From the NCBI GenBank assembly GCA_907163375.1, contig CAJQUW010004634.1, forward strand, positions 186,001-250,000: 64,000 bases of DNA, given 5' to 3'. The translations under genes and the position numbers were made by a program. This DNA comes from Prostheceraeus crozeri (taxonomy: Eukaryota; Platyhelminthes; Polycladida; Euryleptidae). Positions 32,860-47,508 of this stretch are shown here, in pieces; within the stretch, counting starts at the first letter, position 1; the number at the start of each line of letters is the position of its first letter. Below the pieces are notes generated by a model, which was not told where the DNA came from, searched no databases, and worked only from the letters and a program-made list of their open reading frames with translations.

Positions 32860-35800
32860 ACTTACAATTTTAATTATTTTACAAATAGCTATACCTTTAT
32901 TTCTAGCATACAAAAGCTAAAATTTTATTTCTAACGTATACACTATTAAAACTTTATTTTTAACTTGAAAACTGTTAAAAACTTTATTTTTTAACATGGA
33001 AACTGATGAAACTTTATTTCTAGCATACAAACAGCTAAACCTTCATTTCTAACATACAAACTGTTAGAACTTTATTTCCAAGATATAAACTGATATAACT
33101 ATATTTCAAGCGTATAAACTATTAAAACTTTATTTCTAACGTACACACTATTGTAACTTTATTTTTAACTTGTAAACTTTTTATTTCTAACCTACAAACA
33201 GCTAATACTTTATTTCATATGTATACACTATTGAAACTGTATTTTAATTTACAAATGGTGGAACGTTTAGTCCAACTTGCAAGACTAGTAAATCGTACTA
33301 TCTTATTTTAACAAACAGTTGAAACGTTATTTCTAATGCATACAATATTGGAACTTTTCTTTTAACTTGTAATCTGTTGAAACTTTATTTTGACTTGCAA
33401 ACTGATGAGACTTTATTTTTAACTGGTAAACTTTTGAAGTTTTATTTTTAACTTGTAATTGTTGAAACTCTATTTTTAACTTGTAGACTGTTGAAAATTT
33501 ATTTTTAACTTGTGAACTTTATTTTTAATTCACAAATAGTGGAATGCTTAGTCTAACTTGCAAACTGGTAAATCTTACGATCTTATTTACAAACAGTTAT
33601 GCCTTTATTTCTAGCATACAAACTGTTTCCAACATATAAACTGTTATAACTTTATTTCAAGCACATAAACTATTAAAACTTTATTTTCAGCTTGTAAACT
33701 GTTCAAACATTATTTTTTACCTTGCACACTATTTAAACTTTATTTTAAAACTTGTAAACTATTGAAACTTTATTTTTAACTTGTAAACTCTTGAAACTTT
33801 ATTTTATTTCTATCATACAAACAGCTTAAACTTTATTTCTAACGTACACACTATTGAAACTTTATTTTCTAATCTGTAAACTGTTGAAACTATATCTTTC
33901 GTTTACAAATAGTAGAACGCTTAGTCTAACTTGCAAACTAGTAAATCCTACAATCTCATTTTACAAACAGATAAAACTTCATTTCTAACGTACACACTGC
34001 TGAAACTTTATTTTTAACATACAAACAGATAAAACTTTATTTCTAACGTACACACTGTTGAAACTTTATTTTTAATCTACAAACTGTTGAAACTTTATTC
34101 TATTTCTAACACACAAAGAGTTTAAACTTTATTTTTAACATACACACTATTGAAACTTTATTTTTTAATCTGTAAACTGTTGAAACTATATCTTTCATTT
34201 ACAAATACTAGAACGCTTAGTATAACTTACAAACTATTAAATCCCGCAATCTTATTTTTACAAACAGATATAACTTTATTTCTAATACATACACTGTTGA
34301 AACTTTATTTTTAACTTGTAAACTCTTGAAACTTTATTTTATTTCTATCATACAAACAGCTTAAACTTTATTTGTAACGTACACACTGTTGAAACTTTAT
34401 TTTTAATCTGTAAACTGATGAAACTATATCTTTCATTTACAAATACTGGAACGCTTAGTCTAACTTGCAAACTATTAAATCCCGCAATCTAATTTTTACA
34501 AACCGATAAAACTCCATTTCTAACATACACACTGTTGAAACTTTATTTTTAACATACACACTATTGAAACTTTATTTTTTAATCTGTAAACTGTTGAAAC
34601 TATATCTTTCATTTACAAAAAGTAGAACGCTTAGTCTAACTTACAAACTATTAAATCCCGCAATCTTATTTACTTTATTTTTAATCTGTAAACTGTTGAA
34701 ACTATATCTTTCGTTTACAAATAGTAGAACGCTTAGTATAACTTGCAAACTAGTAAATCCTACAATCTCATTTTACAAACAGATAAAACTTTATTTCTAA
34801 CGCACACACTGTTGAAACTTTATTTTTAACTTGTAAACTCTTGAAACTTTATTTTATTTCTATCATACAAACAGCTTAAACTTTATTTCTAACGTACACA
34901 CTGTTGAAACTTTATTTTTAATCTGTAAACTGATGAAACTATATCTTTCATTTACAAATACTGGAACGCTTAGTATAACTTACAAACTATTAAATCCCGC
35001 AATCTTATTTTTACAAACAGATATAACTTTATTTCTAATACATACACTGTTGAAACTTTATTTTTAACTTGTAAACTCTTGAAACTTTATTTTATTTCTA
35101 TCATACAAACAGCTTAAACTTTATTTGTAACGTACACACTGTTGAAACTTTATTTTTAATCTGTAAACTGATGAAACTATATCTTTCATTTATAAATACT
35201 GGAACGCTTAGTCTAACTTGCAAACTATTAAATCCCGCAATCTAATTTTTACAAACCGATAAAACTCCATTTCTAACATACACACTGTTGAAACTTTATT
35301 TTTAACATACACACTATTGAAACTCTATTTTTTAATCTGTAAACTGTTGAAACTATATCTTTCATTTACAAAAAGTAGAACGCTTAGTCTAACTTACAAA
35401 CTATTAAATCCCGCAATCTTATTTACTTTATTTCTTATCTGTAAACTGTTGAAACTATATCTTTCGTTTACAAATAGTAGAACGCTTAGTATAACTTGCA
35501 AACTAGTAAATCCTACAATCTCATTTTACAAACAGATAAAACTTTATTTCTAACGCACACACTGTTGAAACTTTATTTTTAACATACAAACTGTTGAAAC
35601 TTTATTCTATTTCTAACACACAAACAGCTTAAACTTTATTTTTAACATACACACTATTGAAACTTTATTTTTAATCTGTAAACTGATGAAACTATATCTT
35701 TCATTTACAAATACTGGAACGCTTAGTCTAACTTGCAAACTATTAAATCCCGCAATCTAATTTTTACAAACCGATAAAACTCCATTTCTAACATACACAC

Positions 35801-38800
35801 TGTTGAAACTTTATTTTTAACATACACACTATTGAAACTTTATTTTTTAATCTGTAAACTGTTGAAACTATATCTTTCATTTACAAAAAGTAGAACGCTT
35901 AGTCTAACTTACAAACTATTAAATCCCGCAATCTTATTTACTTTATTTTTTATCTGTAAACTGTTGAAACTATATCTTTCGTTTACAAATAGTAGAACGC
36001 TTAGTATAACTTGCAAACTAGTAAATCCTACAATCTCATTTTACAAACAGATAAAACTTTATTTCTAACGCACACACTGTTGAAACTTTATTTTTAACAT
36101 ACAAACTGTTGAAACTTTATTCTATTTCTAACACACAAACAGCTTAAACTTTATTTTTAACATACACACTATTGAAACTTTATTTTTTAATCTGTAAACT
36201 GTTGAAACTATATCTTTCGTTTACAAATAGTAGAACGCTTAGTCTAACTTGCAAACTAGTAAATCCTACAATCTCATTTTACAAACAGATAAAACTTTAT
36301 TTCTAACGTACACACTGTTGAAACTTTATTTTTAATCTACAAACTGTTGAAACTTTATTCTATTTCTAACACACAAACAGCTCAAACTTTATTTTAACAT
36401 ACACACTATTGAAACTTTATTTTTTAATCTGTAAACTGTTGAAACTATATCTTTCATTTACAAATACTAGAACGCTTAGTCTAACTTACAAACTATTAAA
36501 TCCCGCTATCTTATTTTTACAAACAGATATAACTTTATTTCTAATACATACACTGTTGAAACTTTATTTTTAACTTGTAAACTCTTGAAACTTTATTTTA
36601 TTTCTATCATACAAACAGCTTAAACTTTATTTCTAACGTACACACTGTTGAAACTTTATTTTTAATCTGTAAACTGATGAAACTATATCTTTCATTTACA
36701 AATACTGGAACGCTTAGTATAACTTACAAACTATTAAATCCCGCAATCTTATTTTTACAAACAGATATAACTTTATTTCTAATACATACACTGTTGAAAC
36801 TTTATTTTTAACTTGTAAACTCTTGAAACTTTATTTTATTTCTATCATACAAACAGCTTAAACTTTATTTGTAACGTACACACTGTTGAAACTTTATTTT
36901 TAATCTGTAAACTGATGAAACTATATCTTTCATTTACAAATACTGGAACGCTTAGTCTAACTTGCAAACTATTAAATCCCGCAATCTAATTTTTACAAAC
37001 CGATAAAACTCCATTTCTAACATACACACTGTTGAAACTTTATTTTTAACATACACACTATTGAAACTTTATTTTTTAATCTGTAAACTGTTGAAACTAT
37101 ATCTTTCATTTACAAAAAGTAGAACGCTTAGTCTAACTTACAAACTATTAAATCCCGCAATCTTATTTACTTTATTTTTTATCTGTAAACTGTTGAAACT
37201 ATATCTTTCGTTTACAAATAGTAGAACGCTTAGTATAACTTGCAAACTAGTAAATCCTACAATCTCATTTTACAAACAGATAAAACTTTATTTCTAACGC
37301 ACACACTGTTGAAACTTTATTTTTAACATACAAACTGTTGAAACTTTATTCTATTTCTAACACACAAACAGCTTAAACTTTATTTTTAACATACACACTA
37401 TTGAAACTTTATTTTTAATCTGTAAACTGATGAAACTATATCTTTCATTTACAAATACTGGAACGCTTAGTCTAACTTGCAAACTATTAAATCCCGCAAT
37501 CTAATTTTTACAAACCGATAAAACTCCATTTCTAACATACACACTGTTGAAACTTTATTTTTAACATACACACTATTGAAACTTTATTTTTTAATCTGTA
37601 AACTGTTGAAACTATATCTTTCATTTACAAAAAGTAGAACGCTTAGTCTAACTTACAAACTATTAAATCCCGCAATCTTATTTACTTTATTTTTTATCTG
37701 TAAACTGTTGAAACTATATCTTTCGTTTACAAATAGTAGAACGCTTAGTATAACTTGCAAACTAGTAAATCCTACAATCTCATTTTACAAACAGATAAAA
37801 CTTTATTTCTAACGCACACACTGTTGAAACTTTATTTTTAACATACAAACTGTTGAAACTTTATTCTATTTCTAACACACAAACAGCTTAAACTTTATTT
37901 TTAACATACACACTATTGAAACTTTATTTTTAATCTGTAAACTGTTGAAACTATATCTTTCGTTTACAAATAGTAGAACGCTTAGTCTAACTTGCAAACT
38001 AGTAAATCCTACAATCTCATTTTACAAACAGATAAAACTTTATTTCTAACGTACACACTGTTGAAACTTTATTTTTAATCTACAAACTGTTGAAACTTTA
38101 TTCTATTTCTAACACACAAACAGCTCAAACTTTATTTTAACATACACACTATTGAAACTTTATTTTTTAATCTGTAAACTGTTGAAACTATATCTTTCAT
38201 TTACAAATACTAGAACGCTTAGTCTAACTTACAAACTATTAAATCCCGCAATCTTATTTTTACAAACAGATATAACTTTATTTCTAATACATACACTGTT
38301 GAAACTTTATTTTTAACTTGTAAACTCTTGAAACTTTATTTTATTTCTATCATACAAACAGCTTAAACTTTATTTCTAACGTACACACTGTTGAAACTTT
38401 ATTTTTAATCTGTTAACTGATGAAACTATATCTTTCATTTACAAATACTGGAACGCTTAGTCTAACTTGCAAACTATTAAATCCCGCAATCTAATTTTTA
38501 CAAACCGATAAAACTCCATTTCTAACATACACACTGTTGAAACTTTATTTTTAACATACACACTATTGAAACTTTATTTTTTAATCTGTAAACTGTTGAA
38601 ACTATATCTTTCATTTACAAAAAGTAGAACGCTTAGTCTAACTTACAAACTATTAAATCCCGCAATCTTATTTACTTTATTTTTATCTGTAAACTGTTGA
38701 AACTATATCTTTCGTTTACAAATAGTAGAACGCTTAGTATAACTTGCAAACTAGTAAATCCTACAATCTCATTTTACAAACAGATAAAACTTTATTTCTA

Positions 38801-41800
38801 ACGTACACACTGTTGAAACTTTATTTTTAATCTACAAACTGTTGAAACTTTATTCTATTTCTAACACACAAACAGCTCAAACTTTATTTTTAACATACAT
38901 ACTATTGAAACTTTATTTTTTAATCTGTAAACTGTTGAAACTATATCTTTCATTTACAAATACTAGAACGCTTAGTCTAACTTACAAACTATTAAATCCC
39001 GCAATCTTATTTTTACAAACAGATATAACTTTATTTCTAATAAATACACTGTTGAAACTTTATTTTTAACTTGTAAACTCTTGAAACTTTATTTTATTTC
39101 TATCATACAAACAGCTTAAACTTTATTTGTAACGTACACACTGTTGAAACTTTATTTTTAATCTGTTAACTGTTGAAACTATATCTTTCGTTTACAAATA
39201 GTAGAACGCTTAGTCTAACTTGCAAACTATTAAATCCTACAATCTAATTTTTACAAACCGATAAAACTCCATTTATAACATACACACTGTTGAAACTTTA
39301 TTTTTAACATACACACTATTGAAACTTTATTTTTTAATCTGTAAACTGTTGAAACTATATCTTTCGTTTACAAATAGTAGAACGCTTAGTCTAACTTGCA
39401 ACTTAGTAAATCCTACAATCTCATTTTACAAACAGATAAAACTTTATTTCTAACGTACATACTGTTGAAACTTTATTTTTAATCTACAAACTGTTGAAAC
39501 TTTATTCTATTTCTAACACACAAAAAGCTCAAACTTTATTTTAACATACACACTATTGAAACTTTATTTTTTAATCTGTAAACTGTTGAAACTATATCTT
39601 TCATTTACAAATACTAGAACGCTTAGTCTAACTTACAAACTATTAAATCCCGCAATCTTATTTTTACAAACAGATATAACTTTATTTCTAATTCATACAC
39701 TTTTGAAACTTTATTTTTAACTTGTAAACTCTTGAAACTTTATTTTATTTCTATCATACAAACAGCTTAAACTTTATTTCTAACGTACACACTGTTGAAA
39801 CTTTATTTTTAATCTGTAAACTGATGAAACTATATCTTTCATTTACAAATACTGGAACGCTTAGTATAACTTACAAACTATTAAATCCCGCAATCTTATT
39901 TTTACAAACAGATATAACTTTATTTCTAATACATACACTGTTGAAACTTTATTTTTAACTTGTAAACTCTTGAAACTTTATTTTATTTCTATCATACAAA
40001 CAGCTTAAACTTTATTTGTAACGTACACACTGTTGAAACTTTATTTTTAATCTGTAAACTGTTGAAACTATATCTTTCGTTTACAAATAGTAGAACGCTT
40101 AGTCTAACTTGCAAACTAGTAAATCCTACAATCTCATTTTACAAACAGATAAAACTTTATTTCTAACGTACACACTGTTGAAACTTTATTTTTAATCTAC
40201 AAACTGTTGAAACTTTATTCTATTTCTAACACACAAACAGCTCAAACTTTATTTTAACATACACACTATTGAAACTTTATTTTTTAATCTGTAAACTGTT
40301 GAAACTATATCTTTCATTTACAAATACTAGAACGCTTAGTCTAACTTACAAACTATTAAATCCCGCAATCTTATTTTTACAAACAGATATAACTTTATTT
40401 CTAATACATACACTGTTGAAACTTTATTTTTAACTTGTAAACTCTTGAAACTTTATTTTATTTCTATCATACAAACAGCTTAAACTTTATTTCTAACGTA
40501 CACACTGTTGAAACTTTATTTTTAATCTGTAAACTGATGAAACTATATCTTTCATTTACAAATACTGGAACGCTTAGTCTAACTTGCAAACTATTAAATC
40601 CCGCAATCTAATTTTTACAAACCGATAAAACTCCATTTATAACATACACACTGTTGAAACTTTATTTTTAACATACACACTATTGAAACTTTATTTTTTA
40701 ATCTGTAAACTGTTGAAACTATATCTTTCGTTTACAAATAGTAGAACGCTTAGTCTAACTTGCAACTTAGTAAATCCTACAATCTCATTTTACAAACAGA
40801 TAAAACTTTATTTCTAACGTACACACTGTTGAAACTTTATTTTTAATCTACAAACTGTTGAAACTTTATTCTATTTCTAACACACAAACAGCTCAAACTT
40901 TATTTTAACATACACACTATTGAAACTTTATTTTTTAATCTGTAAACTGTTGAAACTATATCTTTCATTTACAAATACTAGAACGCTTAGTCTAACTTAC
41001 AAACTATTAAATCCCGCAATCTTATTTTTACAAACAGATATAACTTTATTTCTAATTCATACACTGTTGAAACTTTATTTTTAACTTGTAAACTCTTGAA
41101 ACTTTATTTTATTTCTATCATACAAACAGCTTAAACTTTATTTCTAACGTACACACTGTTGAAACTTTATTTTTAATCTGTAAACTGATGAAACTATATC
41201 TTTCATTTACAAATACTAGAACGCTTAGTCTAACTTACAAACTATTAAATCCCGCAATCTTATTTTTACAAACAGATATAACTTTATTTCTAATTCATAC
41301 ACTGTTGAAACTTTATTTTTAACTTGTAAACTCTTGAAACTTTATTTTATTTCTATCATACAAACAGCTTAAACTTTATTTCTAACGTACACACTGTTGA
41401 AACTTTATTTTTAATCTGTAAACTGATGAAACTATATCTTTCATTTACAAATACTGGAACGCTTAGTATAACTTACAAACTATTAAATCCCGCAATCTTA
41501 TTTTTACAAACAGATATAACTTTATTTCTAATACATACACTGTTGAAACTTTATTTTTAACTTGTAAACTCTTGAAACTTTATTTTATTTCTATCATACA
41601 AACAGCTTAAAGTTTATTTGTAACGTACACACTGTTGAAACTTTATTTTTAATCTGTAAACTGTTGAAACTATATCTTTCGTTTACAAATAGTAGAACGC
41701 TTAGTCTAACTTGCAAACTAGTAAATCCTACAATCTCATTTTACAAACAGATAAAACTTTATTTCTAACGTACACACTGTTGAAACTTTATTTTTAATCT

Positions 41801-44800
41801 ACAAACTGTTGAAACTTTATTCTATTTCTAACACACAAACAGCTCAAACTTTATTTTAACATACACACTATTGAAACTTTATTTTTTAATCTGTAAACTG
41901 TTGAAACTATATCTTTCATTTACAAATACTAGAACGCTTAGTCTAACTTACAAACTATTAAATCCCGCAATCTTATTTTTACAAACAGATATAACTTTAT
42001 TTCTAATACATACACTGTTGAAACTTTATTTTTAACTTGTAAACTCTTGAAACTTTATTTTATTTCTATCATACAAACAGCTTAAACTTTATTTCTAACG
42101 TACACACTGTTGAAACTTTATTTTTAATCTGTAAACTGATGAAACTATATCTTTCATTTACAAATACTGGAACGCTTAGTATAACTTACAAACTATTAAA
42201 TCCCGCAATCTTATTTTTACAAACAGATATAACTTTATTTCTAATACATACACTGTTGAAACTTTATTTTTAACTTGTAAACTCTTGAAACTTTATTTTA
42301 TTTCTATCATACAAACAGCTTAAACTTTATTTGTAACGTACACACTGTTGAAACTTTATTTTTAATCTGTAAACTGATGAAACTATATCTTTCATTTACA
42401 AATACTGGAACGCTTAGTCTAACTTGCAAACTATTAAATCCCGCAATCTAATTTTTACAAACCGATAAAACTCCATTTATAACATACACACTGTTGAAAC
42501 TTTATTTTTAACATACACACTATTGAAACTTTATTTTTTAATCTGTAAACTGTTGAAACTATATCTTTCGTTTACAAATAGTAGAACGCTTAGTCTAACT
42601 TGCAACTTAGTAAATCCTACAATCTCATTTTACAAACAGATAAAACTTTATTTCTAACGTACACACTGTTGAAACTTTATTTTTAATCTACAAACTGTTG
42701 AAACTTTATTCTATTTCTAACACACAAACAGCTCAAACTTTATTTTAACATACACACTATTGAAACTTTATTTTTTAATCTGTAAACTGTTGAAACTATA
42801 TCTTTCATTTACAAATACTAGAACGCTTAGTCTAACTTACAAACTATTAAATCCCGCAATCTTATTTTTACAAACAGATATAACTTTATTTCTAATTCAT
42901 ACACTGTTGAAACTTTATTTTTAACTTGTAAACTCTTGAAACTTTATTTTATTTCTATCATACAAACAGCTTAAACTTTATTTCTAACGTACACACTGTT
43001 GAAACTTTATTTTTAATCTGTAAACTGATGAAACTATATCTTTCATTTACAAATACTGGAACGCTTAGTATAACTTACAAACTATTAAATCCCGCAATCT
43101 TATTTTTACAAACAGATATAACTTTATTTCTAATACATACACTGTTGAAACTTTATTTTTAACTTGTAAACTCTTGAAACTTTATTTTATTTCTATCATA
43201 CAAACAGCTTAAACTTTATTTCTAACGTACACACTGTTGAAACTTTATTTTTAATCTGTAAACTGATGAAACTATATCTTTCATTTACAAATACTGGAAC
43301 GCTTAGTCTAACTTGCAAACTATTAAATCCCGCAATCTAATTTTTACAAACCGATAAAACTCCATTTCTAACATACACACTGTTGAAACTTTATTTTTAA
43401 CATACACACTATTGAAACTTTATTTTTTAATCTGTAAACTGTTGAAACTATATCTTTCATTTACAAAAAGTAGAACGCTTAGTCTAACTTACAAACTATT
43501 AAATCCCGCAATCTTATTTACTTTATTTTTTATCTGTAAACTGTTGAAACTATATCTTTCGTTTACAAATAGTAGAACGCTTAGTATAACTTGCAAACTA
43601 GTAAATCCTACAATCTCATTTTACAAACAGATAAAACTTTACTTCTAACGTACACACTGTTGAAACTTTATTTTTAATCTACAAACTGTTGAAACTTTAT
43701 TCTATTTCTAACACACAAACAGCTCAAACTTTATTTTTAACATACACACTATTGAAACTTTATTTTTTAATCTGTAAACTGTTGAAACTATATCTTTCAT
43801 TTACAAATACTAGAACGCTTAGTCTAACTTACAAACTATTAAATCCCGCAATCTTATTTTTACAAACAGATATAACTTTATTTCTAATAAATACACTGTT
43901 GAAACTTTATTTTTAACTTGTAAACTCTTGAAACTTTATTTTATTTCTATCATACAAACAGCTTAAACTTTATTTGTAACGTACACACTGTTGAAACTTT
44001 ATTTTTAATCTGTAAACTGTTGAAACTATATCTTTCGTTTACAAATAGTAGAACGCTTAGTCTAACTTGCAAACTAGTAAATCCTACAATCTCATTTTAC
44101 AAACAGATAAAACTTTATTTCTAACGTACACACTGTTGAAACTTTATTTTTAATCTACAAACTGTTGAAACTTTATTCTATTTCTAACACACAAACAGCT
44201 CAAACTTTATTTTAACATACACACTATTGAAACTTTATTTTTTAATCTGTAAACTGTTGAAACTATATCTTTCATTTACAAATACTAGAACGCTTAGTCT
44301 AACTTACAAACTATTAAATCCCGCAATCTTATTTTTACAAACAGATATAACTTTATTTCTAATACATACACTGTTGAAACTTTATTTTTAACTTGTAAAC
44401 TCTTGAAACTTTATTTTATTTCTATCATACAAACAGCTTAAACTTTATTTCTAACGTACACACTGTTGAAACTTTATTTTTAATCTGTAAACTGATGAAA
44501 CTATATCTTTCATTTACAAATACTGGAACGCTTAGTATAACTTACAAACTATTAAATCCCGCAATCTTATTTTTACAAACAGATATAACTTTATTTCTAA
44601 TACATACACTGTTGAAACTTTATTTTTAACTTGTAAACTCTTGAAACTTTATTTTATTTCTATCATACAAACAGCTTAAACTTTATTTGTAACGTACACA
44701 CTGTTGAAACTTTATTTTTAATCTGTAAACTGATGAAACTATATCTTTCATTTACAAATACTGGAACGCTTAGTCTAACTTGCAAACTATTAAATCCCGC

Positions 44801-47508
44801 AATCTAATTTTTACAAACCGATAAAACTCCATTTATAACATACACACTGTTGAAACTTTATTTTTAACATACACACTATTGAAACTTTATTTTTTAATCT
44901 GTAAACTGTTGAAACTATATCTTTCATTTACAAAAAGTAGAACGCTTAGTCTAACTTACAAACTATTAAATCCCGCAATCTTATTTACTTTATTTTTTAT
45001 CTGTAAACTGTTGAAACTATATCTTTCGTTTACAAATAGTAGAACGCTTAGTATAACTTGCAAACTAGTAAATCCTACAATCTCATTTTACAAACAGATA
45101 AAACTTTATTTCTAACGTACACACTGTTGAAACTTTATTTTTAATCTACAAACTGTTGAAACTTTATTCTATTTCTAACACACAAACAGCTCAAACTTTA
45201 TTTTTAACATACACACTATTGAAACTTTATTTTTTAATCTGTAAACTGTTGAAACTATATCTTTCATTTACAAATACTAGAACGCTTAGTCTAACTTACA
45301 AACTATTAAATCCCGCAATCTTATTTTTACAAACAGATATAACTTTATTTCTAATAAATACACTGTTGAAACTTTATTTTATTTCTATCATACAAACAGC
45401 TTAAACTTTATTTCTAACGTACACACTGTTGAAACTTTATTTTTAATCTGTAAACTGATGAAACTATATCTTTCATTTACAAATACTGGAACGCTTAGTC
45501 TAACTTGCAAACTATTAAATCCCGCAATCTAATTTTTACAAACCGATAAAACTCCATTTCTAACATACACACTGTTGAAACTTTATTTTTAACATACACA
45601 CTATTGAAACTTTATTTTTTAATCTGTAAACTGTTGAAACTATATCTTTCGTTTACAAATAGTAGAACGCTTAGTCTAACTTGCAAACTAGTAAATCCTA
45701 CAATCTCATTTTACAAACAGATAAAACTTTATTTCTAACGCACACACTGTTGAAACTTTATTTTTAATCTACAAACTGTTGAAACTATATCTTTCATTTA
45801 CAAATACTGGAACGCTTAGTCTAACTTGCAAACTATTAAATCCCGCAATCTTATTTTTACAAACAGATATAACTTTATTTCTAATACATACACTGTTGAA
45901 ACTTTATTTTTAACTTGTAAACTCTTGAAACTTTATTTTATTTCTATCATACAAACAGCTTAAACTTTATTTGTAACGTACACACTGTTGAAACTTTATT
46001 TTTAATCTGTAAACTGTTGAAACTATATCTTTCATTTACAAATACTGGAACGCTTAGTCTAACTTGCAAACTATTAAATCCCGCAATCTAATTTTTACAA
46101 ACCGATAAAACTCTATTTCTAACATACACAATGCTGAAACTTTATTTTTTAATCTGTAAACTGTTGAAACTATATCTTTCATTTACAAATAGTAGAACGC
46201 TTAGTCTAACTTACAAACTATTAAATCCCGCAGTCTTATTTTTGCAAACCGATAAAACTCTATTTCTAACGTACACACTGTTGAAACTTAATTTTTAATC
46301 TATAAACTGTTGAAACTTTATTATATTTCTAACACACAAACAGCTTAAACTTTATTTTTAACATACACACTATTGAAACTTTATTTTTTAATCTGTAAAC
46401 TGTTGAAACTATATCTTTCGTTTACAAATAGTAGAACGCTTAGTCTAACTTGCAAACTAGTAAATCCTACAATCTTATTTTTACAAACAGATATAACTTT
46501 ATTTCTAACGTACACACTGTTGAAACTTTATTTTTAATCTACAAACAGCTTAAACTTTATTTCTAACGTACACACTGTTGAAACTTTATTTTTAACATAC
46601 AAACAGCTAAAACATTATTTCTAACGTACACACTGTTGAAACTTTATTTTTAATCTATAAACTGTTGAAACTTTATTATCTTTCTAACACAGAAACAGCT
46701 TAAACTTTATTTTTAACATACACACTATTGAAACTTTATTTTTTAATATGTAAACTGTTGAAACTATATCTTTCATTTACAAATACTAGAACGCTTAGTC
46801 TAACTTACGAACTATTAAATCCCGCAATCTTATTTTTACAAACAGATATAACTTTATTTCTAACGTACACACTGTTGAAACTTTATTTCTAACTTGTAAA
46901 CTCTGGAAACTTTATTTTGATGTACAAACAGCTAAAACTTTATTTGTAAAGTACACACTATTGAAACTTTATTTTTAACTTGTACACTGGTGAAACTTTA
47001 TTTTTAACTTGTAAACTGGTGAAACTTTATTTTTTATCTTGCAAACAGCTAAAACTTTACTTCTAACGTATACACTATTGAAGCTTTATTTTTAACTTGC
47101 AAACAGCTAAAACTTTATTTCTAACGTACACACTATTGAAACTTTACATGTAATTTTAACTTGTAAACTGGTGAAACTTTATTTTTAACTTGTAAACTGG
47201 TGAAACTTTATTTTTTATCTTGCAAACAGCTAAAACTTTACTTCTAACGTATACACTATTGAAGCTTTATTTTTAACTTGCAAACAGCTAAAACTTTATT
47301 TCTAACGTACACACTATTGAAACTTTACATGTAATTTTAACTTGTAAACTGGTGAAACTTTATTTTGTTTCTAACATACAAACAGATAAAGCTTTATTTC
47401 TAACGTACACACCATTGAAAATTTGTTTCTAACTTGTACACTGGTGAAACTTTATTTTTAACTTGTTAACTGATGAAACTTTCTTTTAACATACAAACAG
47501 ATAAAACA
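32860..47508 (+). repeat. AT-rich satellite array 1 (about 14.6 kb) with higher-order structure
   Basis: The basic unit is about 29-30 bp, of the form GAAACTTTATTTTTAAC followed by ATACA/TTGTA/GTACA, AACTG and TT. Units are organised into longer blocks marked by GAACGCTTAGT. This marker starts at 34211, 34449, 34625, 34727 and 34964, giving spacings of 238, 176, 102 and 237, a pattern that recurs through the array. The outer edges (32860-34000 and 46500-47500) are diverged single units, while the middle is nearly identical in large blocks, as expected from unequal exchange. A 180-bp duplication is visible at about 46970-47330. It lies wholly inside the Polinton-type element. No genes. Confidence 0.93.

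Noticed and set aside
34564-45404. Repeated open frames of 75-82 codons in satellite 1 (for example at 34564, 35317, 35832, 37061, 37576, 43412, 44879)
   Set aside because: They are identical because the DNA repeats are identical. The product is a low-complexity Leu/Tyr/Lys string with no start context or domain.
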